64,000 nt of DNA. Source: Achromobacter pestifer. GTDB taxonomy: Bacteria > Pseudomonadota > Gammaproteobacteria > Burkholderiales > Burkholderiaceae_B. Shown in pieces: positions 51,214-58,932 of this stretch; the first letter of the stretch is position 1, and each line of letters opens with the position of its first letter. Both the position numbers and the translations under genes were made by a program. The notes beneath the pieces were generated by a model. The model saw only the letters and a list, made by a program, of their open reading frames with translations, was not told the DNA's origin and ran no database searches. The stretch is taken from positions 3,410,001 to 3,474,000 of the forward strand of contig NZ_CP053985.1 of NCBI RefSeq assembly GCF_013267355.1, written 5' to 3'.

Positions 51214-51624
51214 TCAGGCCTCGGTTCTTTTGAATTGGGGAATCAGGGCGCCATCGCCGCGGTCTTCGAAAACCACGCCGACCTTGTCCCCTATCTGTAC
51301 CGAGAGGGCGTCGCCGCCCACGATGTTGGCGACCATGCGCGGGCCTTCGTCGAGTTCGATCAGCGCCGTGACATAGGGCGTCTTGGACGCAAACGCCGGT
51401 AGCGGCGCGCGGCGGATGATGGAAAAGCTGTAGACGCTGCCCGTGCCCTTGCTTTGGACCCATTCGAGCTGATCCGACCAGCATTCGGGGCAGAGATGGC
51501 GGGGCATGAAATGCAGCGCTCCGCATGCCTTGCATTTCCGGATCAGCAGTTTGCGTTCGCGGGCCCCGTCCCAATAGGGCTGGGAGTCGGCATTGGCGAT
51601 GGGTTGCGGCAGATCCTGGCTCAT
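51214..51624 (-). CDS. DUF35 OB-fold/zinc-ribbon protein, thiolase partner
   Basis: Protein of 136 aa with the zinc ribbon CKACGALHFMPRHLCPECW and an OB-fold (GSVYSFSIIRRAPLPAF, then IGDKVGVVFED). It has an N-terminal helix (PYWDGARERKLLIRK) usual in longer DUF35 members. It is translated by an ATGA overlap with the crotonase gene, and the thiolase-fold gene follows. It is a likely structural partner of that protein. Confidence 0.93.
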   Translation of the reverse strand: MSQDLPQPIANADSQPYWDGARERKLLIRKCKACGALHFMPRHLCPECWSDQLEWVQSKGTGSVYSFSIIRRAPLPAFASKTPYVTALIELDEGPRMVANIVGGDALSVQIGDKVGVVFEDRGDGALIPQFKRTEA

Positions 51625-52436
51625 GCTTGGTCTCCCTGGTTCGCGACCGCCGCGGCGCCCGCGAAATCGGGGCGGCGGCGTTCCAGGGCGGCGTTCAATC
51701 CTTCGCGGAACTCAGGGTTGGACATGGCCAGCACCTGACCGAAGCCTTCGAATGCCAGCATGTCGTGCAGCGAGGTCTCGAAGCTGCGCGCCATGACGGC
51801 TTTGGCCAGCCCCATGACCTCGGCGGGCCCCTCGGCCAGGCGCCTGGCTTCCGCGAGGCCGGCGTCGTACAGGTCCGCATCGGCGACGACCTTGGATACC
51901 AGGCCCAGATCGGCCGCTTCCTGCGCGGAGAACGTGCCGCCGCTGAACAGGAAGTTCTTGGCGCGCGCCATGCCGATCAGGCGCGGCAAGTGGTACATGA
52001 CCGCGATGTCGGGCACCACGCCCAGCCTGAAGAATCCGGACATGAACTTCGCGCTCTCGCCGGCAATGACCACGTCGCCGGTCAGCGCGAGGCCCATGCC
52101 GCCGCCCACCGCATGGCCGTTCACGCCGACGACGACCGGCTTGTCCAGCGTGATCAGCGGCGTGAGCCAACGGCTCAGATTGCGGAAGCGCCGGTGCACG
52201 GTCCACGGATCGCACGCCGTGCGCAGATGATTCAGGTCGCCGCCGGAGCAGAAAGTGGGGCCGTCGCCCGTCAGGAAGACCGCGCGGATGCCGGGCTCGC
52301 GCTCGGCCAGGGCTATCGCCGCGCCGAGCTGCTCGCGCATGTCCATGGTCATCGAGTTCCGGCTTTCCGGGTTCGCCAGGCGGATGATGAGTACGTCTCC
52401 GTCTCTTTGTGTTGCTACCAGCTCCTGTGCTGCCAT
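51621..52436 (-). CDS. Enoyl-CoA hydratase/isomerase (crotonase) family protein
   Basis: Crotonase-fold protein of 271 aa, with TFCSGGDLNHLRTA near residue 65 and GHAVGGGMGLALTGDVVIAG near 107. Both hydratase glutamates appear to be missing (GGGMGLA; MSGFFRLGVVPD). It is the first gene of a five-gene operon with DUF35, thiolase-fold, MaoC and Bug genes. ATG 52436 has GGAG 8 nt upstream. The promoter is P3, an exact sigma-54 consensus. Confidence 0.9.
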   Translation of the reverse strand: MAAQELVATQRDGDVLIIRLANPESRNSMTMDMREQLGAAIALAEREPGIRAVFLTGDGPTFCSGGDLNHLRTACDPWTVHRRFRNLSRWLTPLITLDKPVVVGVNGHAVGGGMGLALTGDVVIAGESAKFMSGFFRLGVVPDIAVMYHLPRLIGMARAKNFLFSGGTFSAQEAADLGLVSKVVADADLYDAGLAEARRLAEGPAEVMGLAKAVMARSFETSLHDMLAFEGFGQVLAMSNPEFREGLNAALERRRPDFAGAAAVANQGDQA

Positions 52437-52475
52437 GTAGGACGCTCCAATGGGTAAAGGGGGTGTTTGCTTAAA

Positions 52476-52491
52476 AGCAAAGTTCGTGCCA
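52476..52491 (-). promoter_or_regulatory. Sigma-54 promoter P3
   Basis: On the minus strand TGGCACG-N4-TTGCT, a perfect match to the -24/-12 consensus. It lies 40 bp upstream of the crotonase start. A GGGTGTACTC element lies about 75 bp further upstream (52566-52575). Confidence 0.9.
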
Positions 52492-52673
52492 GATACGCGT
52501 GACGCGCCGCCGTCCGCGGACCGGAGCCTAGCGGCAGGCGCGCGGGCATCCGGATCGCCTTCCGGGGTGTACTCGCGGCATACATGCGGATGCGGGACTG
52601 TGTTTGCGTGTCTGCGGCGGCGGAACCGCAACGGCCCGCCGGACTGGCTATCGGGGCGGGGAAGCGGGGCTGG

Positions 52674-53456
52674 CTATTTGCGCGCCTGCGCCGCTGCCAG
52701 CGCGCGTTGATGTCCTGGCATGGCCGTGGCCAGCGCGAACGCATCGGCCTCATGGGCCATGGCGCTGTCCATGGGCTGGCTCCAGCTCTGGCGGCTGACT
52801 GATTTGGTCAGCATCAGCGCTTCATGGGGCAGCGCCAGCAGCTCGGCTGCCAAGGCGCGGCTGGCCTCGGCCAGGGTTTCGCGCGGCACCACGCGGCGGG
52901 TCAGGCCGCGCTGGCGGGCCTCTTCGGCATCCATGGCGCCGCCCGTGAGCATCAGGTCCAGGGCGGCGGGCACGCCTAGTTTCGACTGCAGCAGATAGGA
53001 GCAGCCGCCGTCCGGGATCAGGCCCAGGCGCACGAAGGGGAACCGCAGGGTCGCGTCATCCGCCATGACCAGCAGGTCGGCGGCAAGCGCCAGCGAAGCG
53101 CCGCCGCCGGCCGCCGCGCCCTGGACCGACGCGATGACGATCTTGTTCATCCTGATCAGCGCCATGTGGTGTTGCTGCGCAGTCAGGATGCGGTCGCGCC
53201 AGGCCAGTGGGGTCGCCGGCAGATCGCCGGTATCGGCGCCGACGCAGAAGGCGCGGCCCAGCCCTTGCAGCAGCACCACATGGATGTCGGGGTCAGCGGC
53301 GATGTCCTGCAAGTGGACGCCAAACTCGGCGCGCATCGCCGTCGACAGGGCATTGAGTTTTTCGGGGCGGTTCAGCGTCAAGACCGCAAGGCCGCCTGCT
53401 TTTTCCAGCAGGACCGTGGGTTGGGCGTTGGCGTTTTCCTGGTGATGCGCGGGCAT
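52674..53456 (-). CDS. Enoyl-CoA hydratase/isomerase (crotonase) family protein, isomerase-like
   Basis: Crotonase-fold protein of 260 aa. It has AFCVGADTGDLPATPL near residue 66 and GAAAGGGASLALAADLLVMA near 105. The catalytic area reads FPFVRLGLIPDGGCSYLL, where an Asp follows Pro as in PaaG-type isomerases, and both hydratase glutamates are absent. ATG 53456 is 7 nt from AAGGAG; ATG 53459 is the alternative. It is a single-gene unit under P4. Confidence 0.9.
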   Translation of the reverse strand: MPAHHQENANAQPTVLLEKAGGLAVLTLNRPEKLNALSTAMRAEFGVHLQDIAADPDIHVVLLQGLGRAFCVGADTGDLPATPLAWRDRILTAQQHHMALIRMNKIVIASVQGAAAGGGASLALAADLLVMADDATLRFPFVRLGLIPDGGCSYLLQSKLGVPAALDLMLTGGAMDAEEARQRGLTRRVVPRETLAEASRALAAELLALPHEALMLTKSVSRQSWSQPMDSAMAHEADAFALATAMPGHQRALAAAQARK

Positions 53457-53494
53457 CATGCTTCTCCTTGAAGGGGGGGGGTGGTGAGCCTTCA

Positions 53495-53510
53495 AGCAAA
53501 ATGGATGCCA
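53495..53510 (-). promoter_or_regulatory. Sigma-54 promoter P4
   Basis: On the minus strand TGGCATC-N4-TTGCT, with exact GG-N10-GC spacing, 39 bp upstream of the crotonase start. Confidence 0.78.
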
Positions 53511-53618
53511 GCGTTCAACCGCAGCGGCGGGGGGCGGCGAAACTGCGGACCGTGTCCGCGGCGCACGCAGTTCGCACCGCCGGAAGACACGCACTGTGCG
53601 CCGGGGGCGCGGCCCCGT

Positions 53619-54194
53619 TCAGGCTTGGCCTGACGGCCGGTACCACTGCGGGTAATGCTCCTTGACCAGCGGGCCGTCCTCTCTCAACGCGTGGCACGCG
53701 CCGATCTTCAAGGGGCGTTTGGCGGGGTCGGCCTCGTCTTGCGGGGAGATCTTGCCCTGCAGGATCGTCTGCACGGCCAGGGTCGGCAGCAGCGTCGCCA
53801 GCTCGGACAAGTGCGAGCAGCGTTCAGGGGCCGGGATCCGCTTGGCGATTTCCTGGCGGAAGCCCTTGAGCAGGTTCGCGCCGATCAAGCGCTCCAGCCG
53901 CACCTGGGCTTCGGGACAGACGGAGGGAAAGGGCATGCGGTGCATGCCGGCCTCGGCGCCCAGCACGTCCAGGGCTTCGTTGATGGTCACGCGGATCGCC
54001 ATCAGATGTATGGGCACGCCGCAGTCGAAATGCCGCATCTGTGTGGTGAAGGGTTGGGGCTTGACGTCCTCGATCAAGGCCTCCAGGTCCCACAGGCCGT
54101 CCTCGCGCTCGTAGGCCTGCAACTGGATGGTGCGCGAGTGGGAGGATTTTCTGGCGCTGGCAGGGGGGGGAAGAAAATGCGAAGGCGACACCAT
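53619..54194 (-). CDS. DUF2889 domain protein
   Basis: Protein of 191 aa that resembles the DUF2889 family. The N-terminal part has IQLQAYEREDGLWDLEALIE and HFDCGVPIHLMAIRVTINEA. The C-terminal part has a conserved CSHLSELATLLPTLAVQTI segment. No catalytic function is established for the family. ATG 54194 has GGAG 8 nt upstream. It lies 72 bp after the CoA-transferase gene and is probably transcribed from P5. Its repeated company with CoA-ester genes suggests a role tied to the substrate, but this is only inference. Confidence 0.85.
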   Translation of the reverse strand: MVSPSHFLPPPASARKSSHSRTIQLQAYEREDGLWDLEALIEDVKPQPFTTQMRHFDCGVPIHLMAIRVTINEALDVLGAEAGMHRMPFPSVCPEAQVRLERLIGANLLKGFRQEIAKRIPAPERCSHLSELATLLPTLAVQTILQGKISPQDEADPAKRPLKIGACHALREDGPLVKEHYPQWYRPSGQA

Positions 54195-54219
54195 GGGGTG
54201 GTCTCCGTGTCTGGTTCGA

Positions 54220-54246
54220 GGGACCGGGAAGCAGGCTCCCGGTCCC
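54220..54246. terminator. Hairpin between CoA-transferase and DUF2889 genes
   Basis: Perfect 10-bp stem GGGACCGGGA/TCCCGGTCCC with a 7-nt loop, 21 bp after the CoA-transferase stop and within the likely operon. No T tract follows, so it may be an attenuating or mRNA-stabilising hairpin rather than a full terminator. Confidence 0.6.
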
Positions 54247-54266
54247 GCCAAAAGGGAAGGAGGGGC

Positions 54267-55454
54267 CTAGCGGGTGGCGCCGCTCTCGGCGAGCGCGCTG
54301 ATCTCGCTGTCGGACAGTCCGGCCGCGGCAAGAATTTCGCGGCTGTGCTCGCCCAGGCGTGGCGCAAGGCGCTTGACCTCGCTCGGAGTCTTGCCAAACT
54401 TGACGGGCGGCCTGACGTGAGTCAGCACGCCTTCGCTAGGATGTTCCTGTTGCACGAACATGCCGACCGCCGCCAGATGGGGGTCCGTGAACAAGTCCTC
54501 CAGGCTGTTGACCGGCGCGACAGGAATGCTCAGCGGCCGGAGCTGGCTCAGCCATTGCGCGGAGGTCCGTTCGGTCATGATTTCCCCGAGTATCTTGTAC
54601 AGGGTTTCGTAGTTCTGGCTGCGGTGGTTCGGCGTGTCGTAGCGAGGATCCTTCGCCAGGTCATCGCGGCCGACCAGTTGGAAGAAGTCCTTCCAGTTCT
54701 TGTCGGTGTAGGGCAGCACGCACAGATAGCCGTCTCGGGTTCGGTGCGGCTTGCGCAATTGGCTGAGCACTCGCGGATAGCCTGCCTTGCCGTTCTCCGG
54801 GTCGAAAGCCCGTTCCCATTGATGCTCTATCAGCATGAACGAGGCCAGAGACTCGAACATCGGCACTTCGATGCTTTGCCCTTCGCCGGTGCGCAGCTTG
54901 TGGAACAGCGCGGCCAGAATGCTGTAGGCGATGGTCAGGCCGGCGACCTTGTCGCCGATGATGGTGGGCGTGAAACGCGGTTCTCCCGCCAGATGGGCAT
55001 TGACGGAGCACAGGCCGGACACGCCCTGGATCATGTCGTCGTAGGCCGGATCGTCGGCATAGGGGCCGCCTTCGCCAAAGCCATAGGCGCCACAGTAGAC
55101 GATGCCGGGGTTGATCTCCTTGATCTGCGCATAACCCAGGCCTAGCCGTTCGATGGCCGCCGGGCGCATGGCATGGACGAAGACATCGGCCGTCGCCACC
55201 ACGCGCAACAGCGCTGCGCGCGCTTCGGGGGTGCGCAGGTCCAGCATCAGGCTTTTCTTGTTCCGGTTGACCGACAGGTGTATCGGTCCCATCGCCCGGC
55301 TACGGCCCGCGCCCATGTGGCGCATGATGTCGCCGTCGGGACTTTCCACCTTGATGACGTCCGCGCCCATGTCGCCGAAGATCTGGGTGGCATAAGGCCC
55401 CATTACCACTGACGTCAGGTCGACGATCTTGATTTGAGACAAAGGACCAGGCAT
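54267..55454 (-). CDS. CaiB/BaiF family CoA-transferase
   Basis: Family III CoA-transferase of 395 aa, full length. It starts LSQIKIVDLTSVVMGPYATQ and continues with VIKVESPDGDIMRHMG, NRNKKSLMLDL and the GEGQSIEVPMFESLASFML centre. It ends with LGEHSREILAAAGLSD. Promoter P5 lies 135 bp upstream, and the gene is divergent from the sigma-54 activator. It probably activates the growth substrate by CoA transfer at the head of the pathway. Confidence 0.94.
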   Translation of the reverse strand: MPGPLSQIKIVDLTSVVMGPYATQIFGDMGADVIKVESPDGDIMRHMGAGRSRAMGPIHLSVNRNKKSLMLDLRTPEARAALLRVVATADVFVHAMRPAAIERLGLGYAQIKEINPGIVYCGAYGFGEGGPYADDPAYDDMIQGVSGLCSVNAHLAGEPRFTPTIIGDKVAGLTIAYSILAALFHKLRTGEGQSIEVPMFESLASFMLIEHQWERAFDPENGKAGYPRVLSQLRKPHRTRDGYLCVLPYTDKNWKDFFQLVGRDDLAKDPRYDTPNHRSQNYETLYKILGEIMTERTSAQWLSQLRPLSIPVAPVNSLEDLFTDPHLAAVGMFVQQEHPSEGVLTHVRPPVKFGKTPSEVKRLAPRLGEHSREILAAAGLSDSEISALAESGATR

Positions 55455-55725
55455 GACACTCCTCTACGCTTCTTGATGGTTCGTTGGTTTTTTCGTTACA
55501 CAGAAATCGGCTGGTGCGCCCGCAGCCCCGATTGAGGGACAGGCTTCTGCTGCATGGCATCAAATACATTCCTGATGGGTTTCTTTCAAGCAATTTCCAT
55601 GCCATTGCGGACCACGGCGCCGCAGGGGCGGCGGAGCGCCTTGCGTGGCGGGGCATCGGCCGTAAGATGTAGCGCTGGCGCGGCCTGCGGCGCTGCAGCC
55701 GTGGAGTACACTCGTCGCCACCAAC
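55455..55725. promoter_or_regulatory. Divergent gap between CoA-transferase and activator genes
   Basis: A 271-bp gap. It holds sigma-54 promoter P5 (minus strand) and, about 100 bp upstream of it, a GAGTACACTC element (55704-55713) whose reverse complement resembles elements near P3 and P7. No sigma-54 promoter was seen for the activator gene itself. Confidence 0.7.
55589..55604 (-). promoter_or_regulatory. Sigma-54 promoter P5
   Basis: On the minus strand TGGCATG-N4-TTGCT, with exact GG-N10-GC spacing, reading toward the CoA-transferase gene. Confidence 0.85.
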
Positions 55726-57444
55726 ATGCCGCCACGAAAGACACGGAAGGCAGATGCAGAGCGAGAGGATATGGTAAGAGACACCGAAGGGATACTTGTC
55801 CTGGACGAGGGCGCCCAGATTAAATTTTCTTCGGGTTTGGGTACGGAGGAAGTGATTGCGCGGATGCTCTCACGCCTGTGGGCCGATCGTTCCAGCACCC
55901 CGGTCAAACGCCTGTTCGCCCTGCCCGGCATCGAGCCCGCTCACAGTGTCGCTGCGCTGGTTTGCGAGCAAGGCGTGTGTTTCCTGATCTTCTCCGCGGG
56001 CGGGGATGAGCTGACGGAGTTCATCTCCAGCGTCGATTGCGCCGCGGATATCTTCCGTTACTTCATCACCAATCCCTATGAGGCCATGAACGTCGTCGAC
56101 GCGGCGGGCAATCTGCTCTACATGAGCCCGATCCACGAACGTTCGATCGGCTTGAAGCGCGGCGACGCGATCGGCCGGCCGGTCAGCGATGTGATCGAGA
56201 ACACTCGTTTGCAGGAAGTGGTCGTTACGGGCAAGCCGCAGATCGGCGAGGCTCATGAGGCCAAGGGCGTTACCCGTATCGTTTCGCGCATCCCGATCTT
56301 CGACCGCGACAAGAAGCTGGTGGCGGCGATCGGCCAGGTCATGTTCAAGGGTCCGCAGGCGATTCCGCAAGCGATCCAGGACATTTCCAACGAACTCGCC
56401 CGCGTGCGGCAGGAGCGCGATTTCTATAAGCGTGAACTCTCCGGCATACGCAACCGTTCCTACGGGCTGGACCAGATCGTGGGCAGCAGCAAGGCCATCC
56501 GGCAGCTCAAGGAAGATATTCTGCGGGTCGCGCCGCTGGACGTGCCGGTGTTGCTGGTGGGGGAAAGCGGGACGGGCAAGGAGCTGGTGGCGCACGCGCT
56601 GCACATGCTCAGCCCGCGTGGCGACAAGCCGCTGACCCTGATCAATGCGGCCGCGATGCCCATCAGCCTGGTGGAAAGCGAGCTGTTCGGCTATGAAGGC
56701 GGCGCGTTCACCGGCGCCGACAAGCGCGGCCGCAAGGGCAAGTTCGAGCTTTCCGATACCAGCAGCCTGTTCCTCGATGAGATCGGCGATATGCCGATGG
56801 AAATGCAGGTGAAATTGCTGCGCGTATTGCAGGACGGCACGTTCCAGCGCGTGGGCGGCGAACGCCTGCTGCACTCGGATTTCCGCCTGATCTCGGCCAG
56901 CCATCGGGACTTCCAGAAGATGGTTGCGGACAATACGTTCCGCCTGGACCTGTTCTACCGTATCAGCGCCGTGACGCTCTACCTGCCCTCGCTACGGGAC
57001 CGGCCCGAGGATATTCCCGAGCTGGCCGATACCTTCCTGACCGCCTTTGCCAAGCGCCAAGGCGTGGCCAAGAAGTCCATCGACGACCATGTCATCCAGT
57101 ACCTGCAATCGCGCAGCTGGCCGGGCAATGTGCGTCAGCTGCAGCACGCGGTGGAGCGGGCGGCGATATTCAGCGACGGCAGCCGCCTGACGCTGGAGAG
57201 CTTCGGCGGTCTGGAGCATCCGGGTGGCATCGGGGCCGAGAAGGAGTACCGCCCCTTGCAGGCCACCGCGGGCTCGGGCCGCTTCGACATGTGGGAAGCG
57301 AAGCAGCGCGTCGAGATGGAGCTGATCGCGGACGCCATGGAGCGCACCGGCGGCAACAAGAAGCGGGTCGCCGAGGAGCTGGGAATTTCCCGCTCCTATC
57401 TGTATAAGCAGCTGCGCCTGATGGAAGGCGGCAAGGAGAGCTGA
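55726..57444 (+). CDS. Sigma-54-dependent transcriptional activator (PAS, AAA+, Fis-type HTH)
   Basis: Enhancer-binding protein of 572 aa. A sensory N-terminal part includes a PAS-like domain at about residues 115-210 (NVVDAAGNLLYMSP). The AAA+ domain has Walker A GESGTGKELVAHALH near residue 279, the sigma-54 contact loop GAFTGA near 326, and Walker B SLFLDEIGDMP near 347. A Fis-type helix-turn-helix ends the protein (GGNKKRVAEELGISRSYLYK). The start is uncertain (ATG 55726 or ATG 55771, neither with ideal ribosome-site spacing). No receiver domain is present, so it probably senses a ligand. It is the natural activator for P1-P7. Confidence 0.95.
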   Translation: MPPRKTRKADAEREDMVRDTEGILVLDEGAQIKFSSGLGTEEVIARMLSRLWADRSSTPVKRLFALPGIEPAHSVAALVCEQGVCFLIFSAGGDELTEFISSVDCAADIFRYFITNPYEAMNVVDAAGNLLYMSPIHERSIGLKRGDAIGRPVSDVIENTRLQEVVVTGKPQIGEAHEAKGVTRIVSRIPIFDRDKKLVAAIGQVMFKGPQAIPQAIQDISNELARVRQERDFYKRELSGIRNRSYGLDQIVGSSKAIRQLKEDILRVAPLDVPVLLVGESGTGKELVAHALHMLSPRGDKPLTLINAAAMPISLVESELFGYEGGAFTGADKRGRKGKFELSDTSSLFLDEIGDMPMEMQVKLLRVLQDGTFQRVGGERLLHSDFRLISASHRDFQKMVADNTFRLDLFYRISAVTLYLPSLRDRPEDIPELADTFLTAFAKRQGVAKKSIDDHVIQYLQSRSWPGNVRQLQHAVERAAIFSDGSRLTLESFGGLEHPGGIGAEKEYRPLQATAGSGRFDMWEAKQRVEMELIADAMERTGGNKKRVAEELGISRSYLYKQLRLMEGGKES

Positions 57445-57461
57445 GTCCCAGCCCCGGGGTG

Positions 57462-58640
57462 TCAGGACTGCACAACCCCGGCGTTGAACAGCTCCTGCTG
57501 CCGCGCGGCATCCAAACCGAGTTCGTCCAGGATTTGCCGGGTGTGCTCGCCGCGGCGCGGCGAGCGCTTTTCCTGGCTGCCGGGTGCCTCCGTGCCCGGC
57601 AGCCGGGCGATCGGCACGCGGCATGGGCCGCCTTGCTCGCTCATCGCGAATATCCGCTGTTGTTCAACCTGTGCGTCGGCCAGGAAGCCCGCGTAGTCGG
57701 AGACTTTCCCGCAGACCACGCCATGCCGGTTCAGGCACTCGACCCAATGCGCCGTCGGCTTGGCGCGGAAGATCCGTATCAGCGTTGAATTGATCTCCTC
57801 GCCGTGGGCGTGACGTCCGGTCGCCGTGCTCAGCCGCGGGTCGGCGAGCCAGTCGTCCTGTCCTATGGCCTGGCACAGGCCGGCGAACATCCGGTCGTGC
57901 AGCGAGGTGACGTTGACATGCCCGTCCTCGGTCTCGAAGGTGCCAGCCGGCACGCTCAGCGCCTGCACGGCGCGTCCGGCATTGAGGGCTTCGTCGATGA
58001 TCGCGCCGCTTTGCACCGCGGCCGCGGCTTCCAGCAGGGAGACCTGCACCCTTGAGCCCTGGCCCCGCGCGGCGCGGCGGTATAGCGCCGCGCCCGTGGC
58101 CTGCGCCGCATAGATGCCCGTCGCCACGTCGATCAGCAGGATGCCGACCTTGCGCGGCGCGCCGCGCGCGTCGCGGTTGACCACCATCATGCCGCTCATG
58201 GCCTGCAGCGTCGAATCCGATCCCGGCCGTTCGGCATAGGGGCCGTCCGGACCGAAGGCGGACACCGAGACATACACCTGATCGGGCCTGGCTTTCGAGA
58301 GTTCGGCGTATGACAGGCCCAGGCGCTCCATGACGCCAGGGCGGAAGCTCTCTATGACGACGTCGGCCCGCAACGCAAGCTGGCGCAAGAGGCCGCGGCC
58401 GGCCTCGGTCTGGGCGTCGACGCAGATCGAACGCTTGCCCAGGTTGTAGGCAATGGCAAGCGCGCTCATGCCTTCGGTCTGATGGCCTATGGCGCGGCTC
58501 CAGTCGCCGGCAGGCGATTCCGCTTTGATGACCTCGGCGCCTTGCTCCAACAGGAGCATGGCGCAGTAAGGTCCGGCGACTCCCTGGCTGAGATCCAGGA
58601 CGTGCAATCCGGCGTAGGGCTTATCGGGCGAGGCGGGCAT
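57462..58640 (-). CDS. CaiB/BaiF family CoA-transferase
   Basis: Family III CoA-transferase of 392 aa. It starts YAGLHVLDLSQGVAGPYCAM, then EVIKAESPAGDWSRAIG, NLGKRSICVDAQ and a GQGSRVQVSLLEAAAAVQ centre. ATG 58640 has AGGAG 9 nt upstream; the open frame continues about 180 codons further upstream but those are not coding. Promoter P6 lies 62 bp upstream. It is convergent with the activator gene, with only 17 bp between the stops. Confidence 0.94.
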   Translation of the reverse strand: MPASPDKPYAGLHVLDLSQGVAGPYCAMLLLEQGAEVIKAESPAGDWSRAIGHQTEGMSALAIAYNLGKRSICVDAQTEAGRGLLRQLALRADVVIESFRPGVMERLGLSYAELSKARPDQVYVSVSAFGPDGPYAERPGSDSTLQAMSGMMVVNRDARGAPRKVGILLIDVATGIYAAQATGAALYRRAARGQGSRVQVSLLEAAAAVQSGAIIDEALNAGRAVQALSVPAGTFETEDGHVNVTSLHDRMFAGLCQAIGQDDWLADPRLSTATGRHAHGEEINSTLIRIFRAKPTAHWVECLNRHGVVCGKVSDYAGFLADAQVEQQRIFAMSEQGGPCRVPIARLPGTEAPGSQEKRSPRRGEHTRQILDELGLDAARQQELFNAGVVQS

Positions 58641-58701
58641 GGGGTGGGGCTCCTGAGCAAGTCTGGCGTGTCCGGGCTTTCCCGGATGTGTTTGGGTATG
58701 A

Positions 58702-58717
58702 AGCAAAACCCGTACCA
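58702..58717 (-). promoter_or_regulatory. Sigma-54 promoter P6
   Basis: On the minus strand TGGTACG-N4-TTGCT, one change from consensus in the -24 element, with exact GG-N10-GC spacing. It reads toward the CoA-transferase gene at 57462-58640. Confidence 0.8.
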
Positions 58718-58862
58718 CGGGGGTAAGCGCCGCGGATGCTTGTCCTGCCGCGCCGCGAGTGTCCTCATAGTACGCATATGTGTTCACCCAGGAGGCAGGG
58801 GCTGGCGGCGGGCTGGCGGTCGCAGTGCTGCGTTGTCGGAGGGTGCGCTGCGAGACCGGGCC

Positions 58863-58878
58863 TGGCATGGAATTTGCG
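58863..58878 (+). promoter_or_regulatory. Sigma-54 promoter P7
   Basis: TGGCATG-N4-TTGCG, with exact GG-N10-GC spacing, 55 bp before the Bug gene start. A GAGTGTCCTC element lies about 100 bp upstream (58757-58766), between P6 and P7. Confidence 0.8.
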
Positions 58879-58932
58879 TTTGCCCATGAAGGATGCAGAC
58901 GTGGATTTTCAACCAGGAAGTCAGGAGCAGAC

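Noticed and set aside
57444..57469. Short inverted repeat AGTCC/GGACT between the activator and CoA-transferase stops
   Set aside because: Only 5-bp arms with a partly paired loop; too weak to call a terminator.
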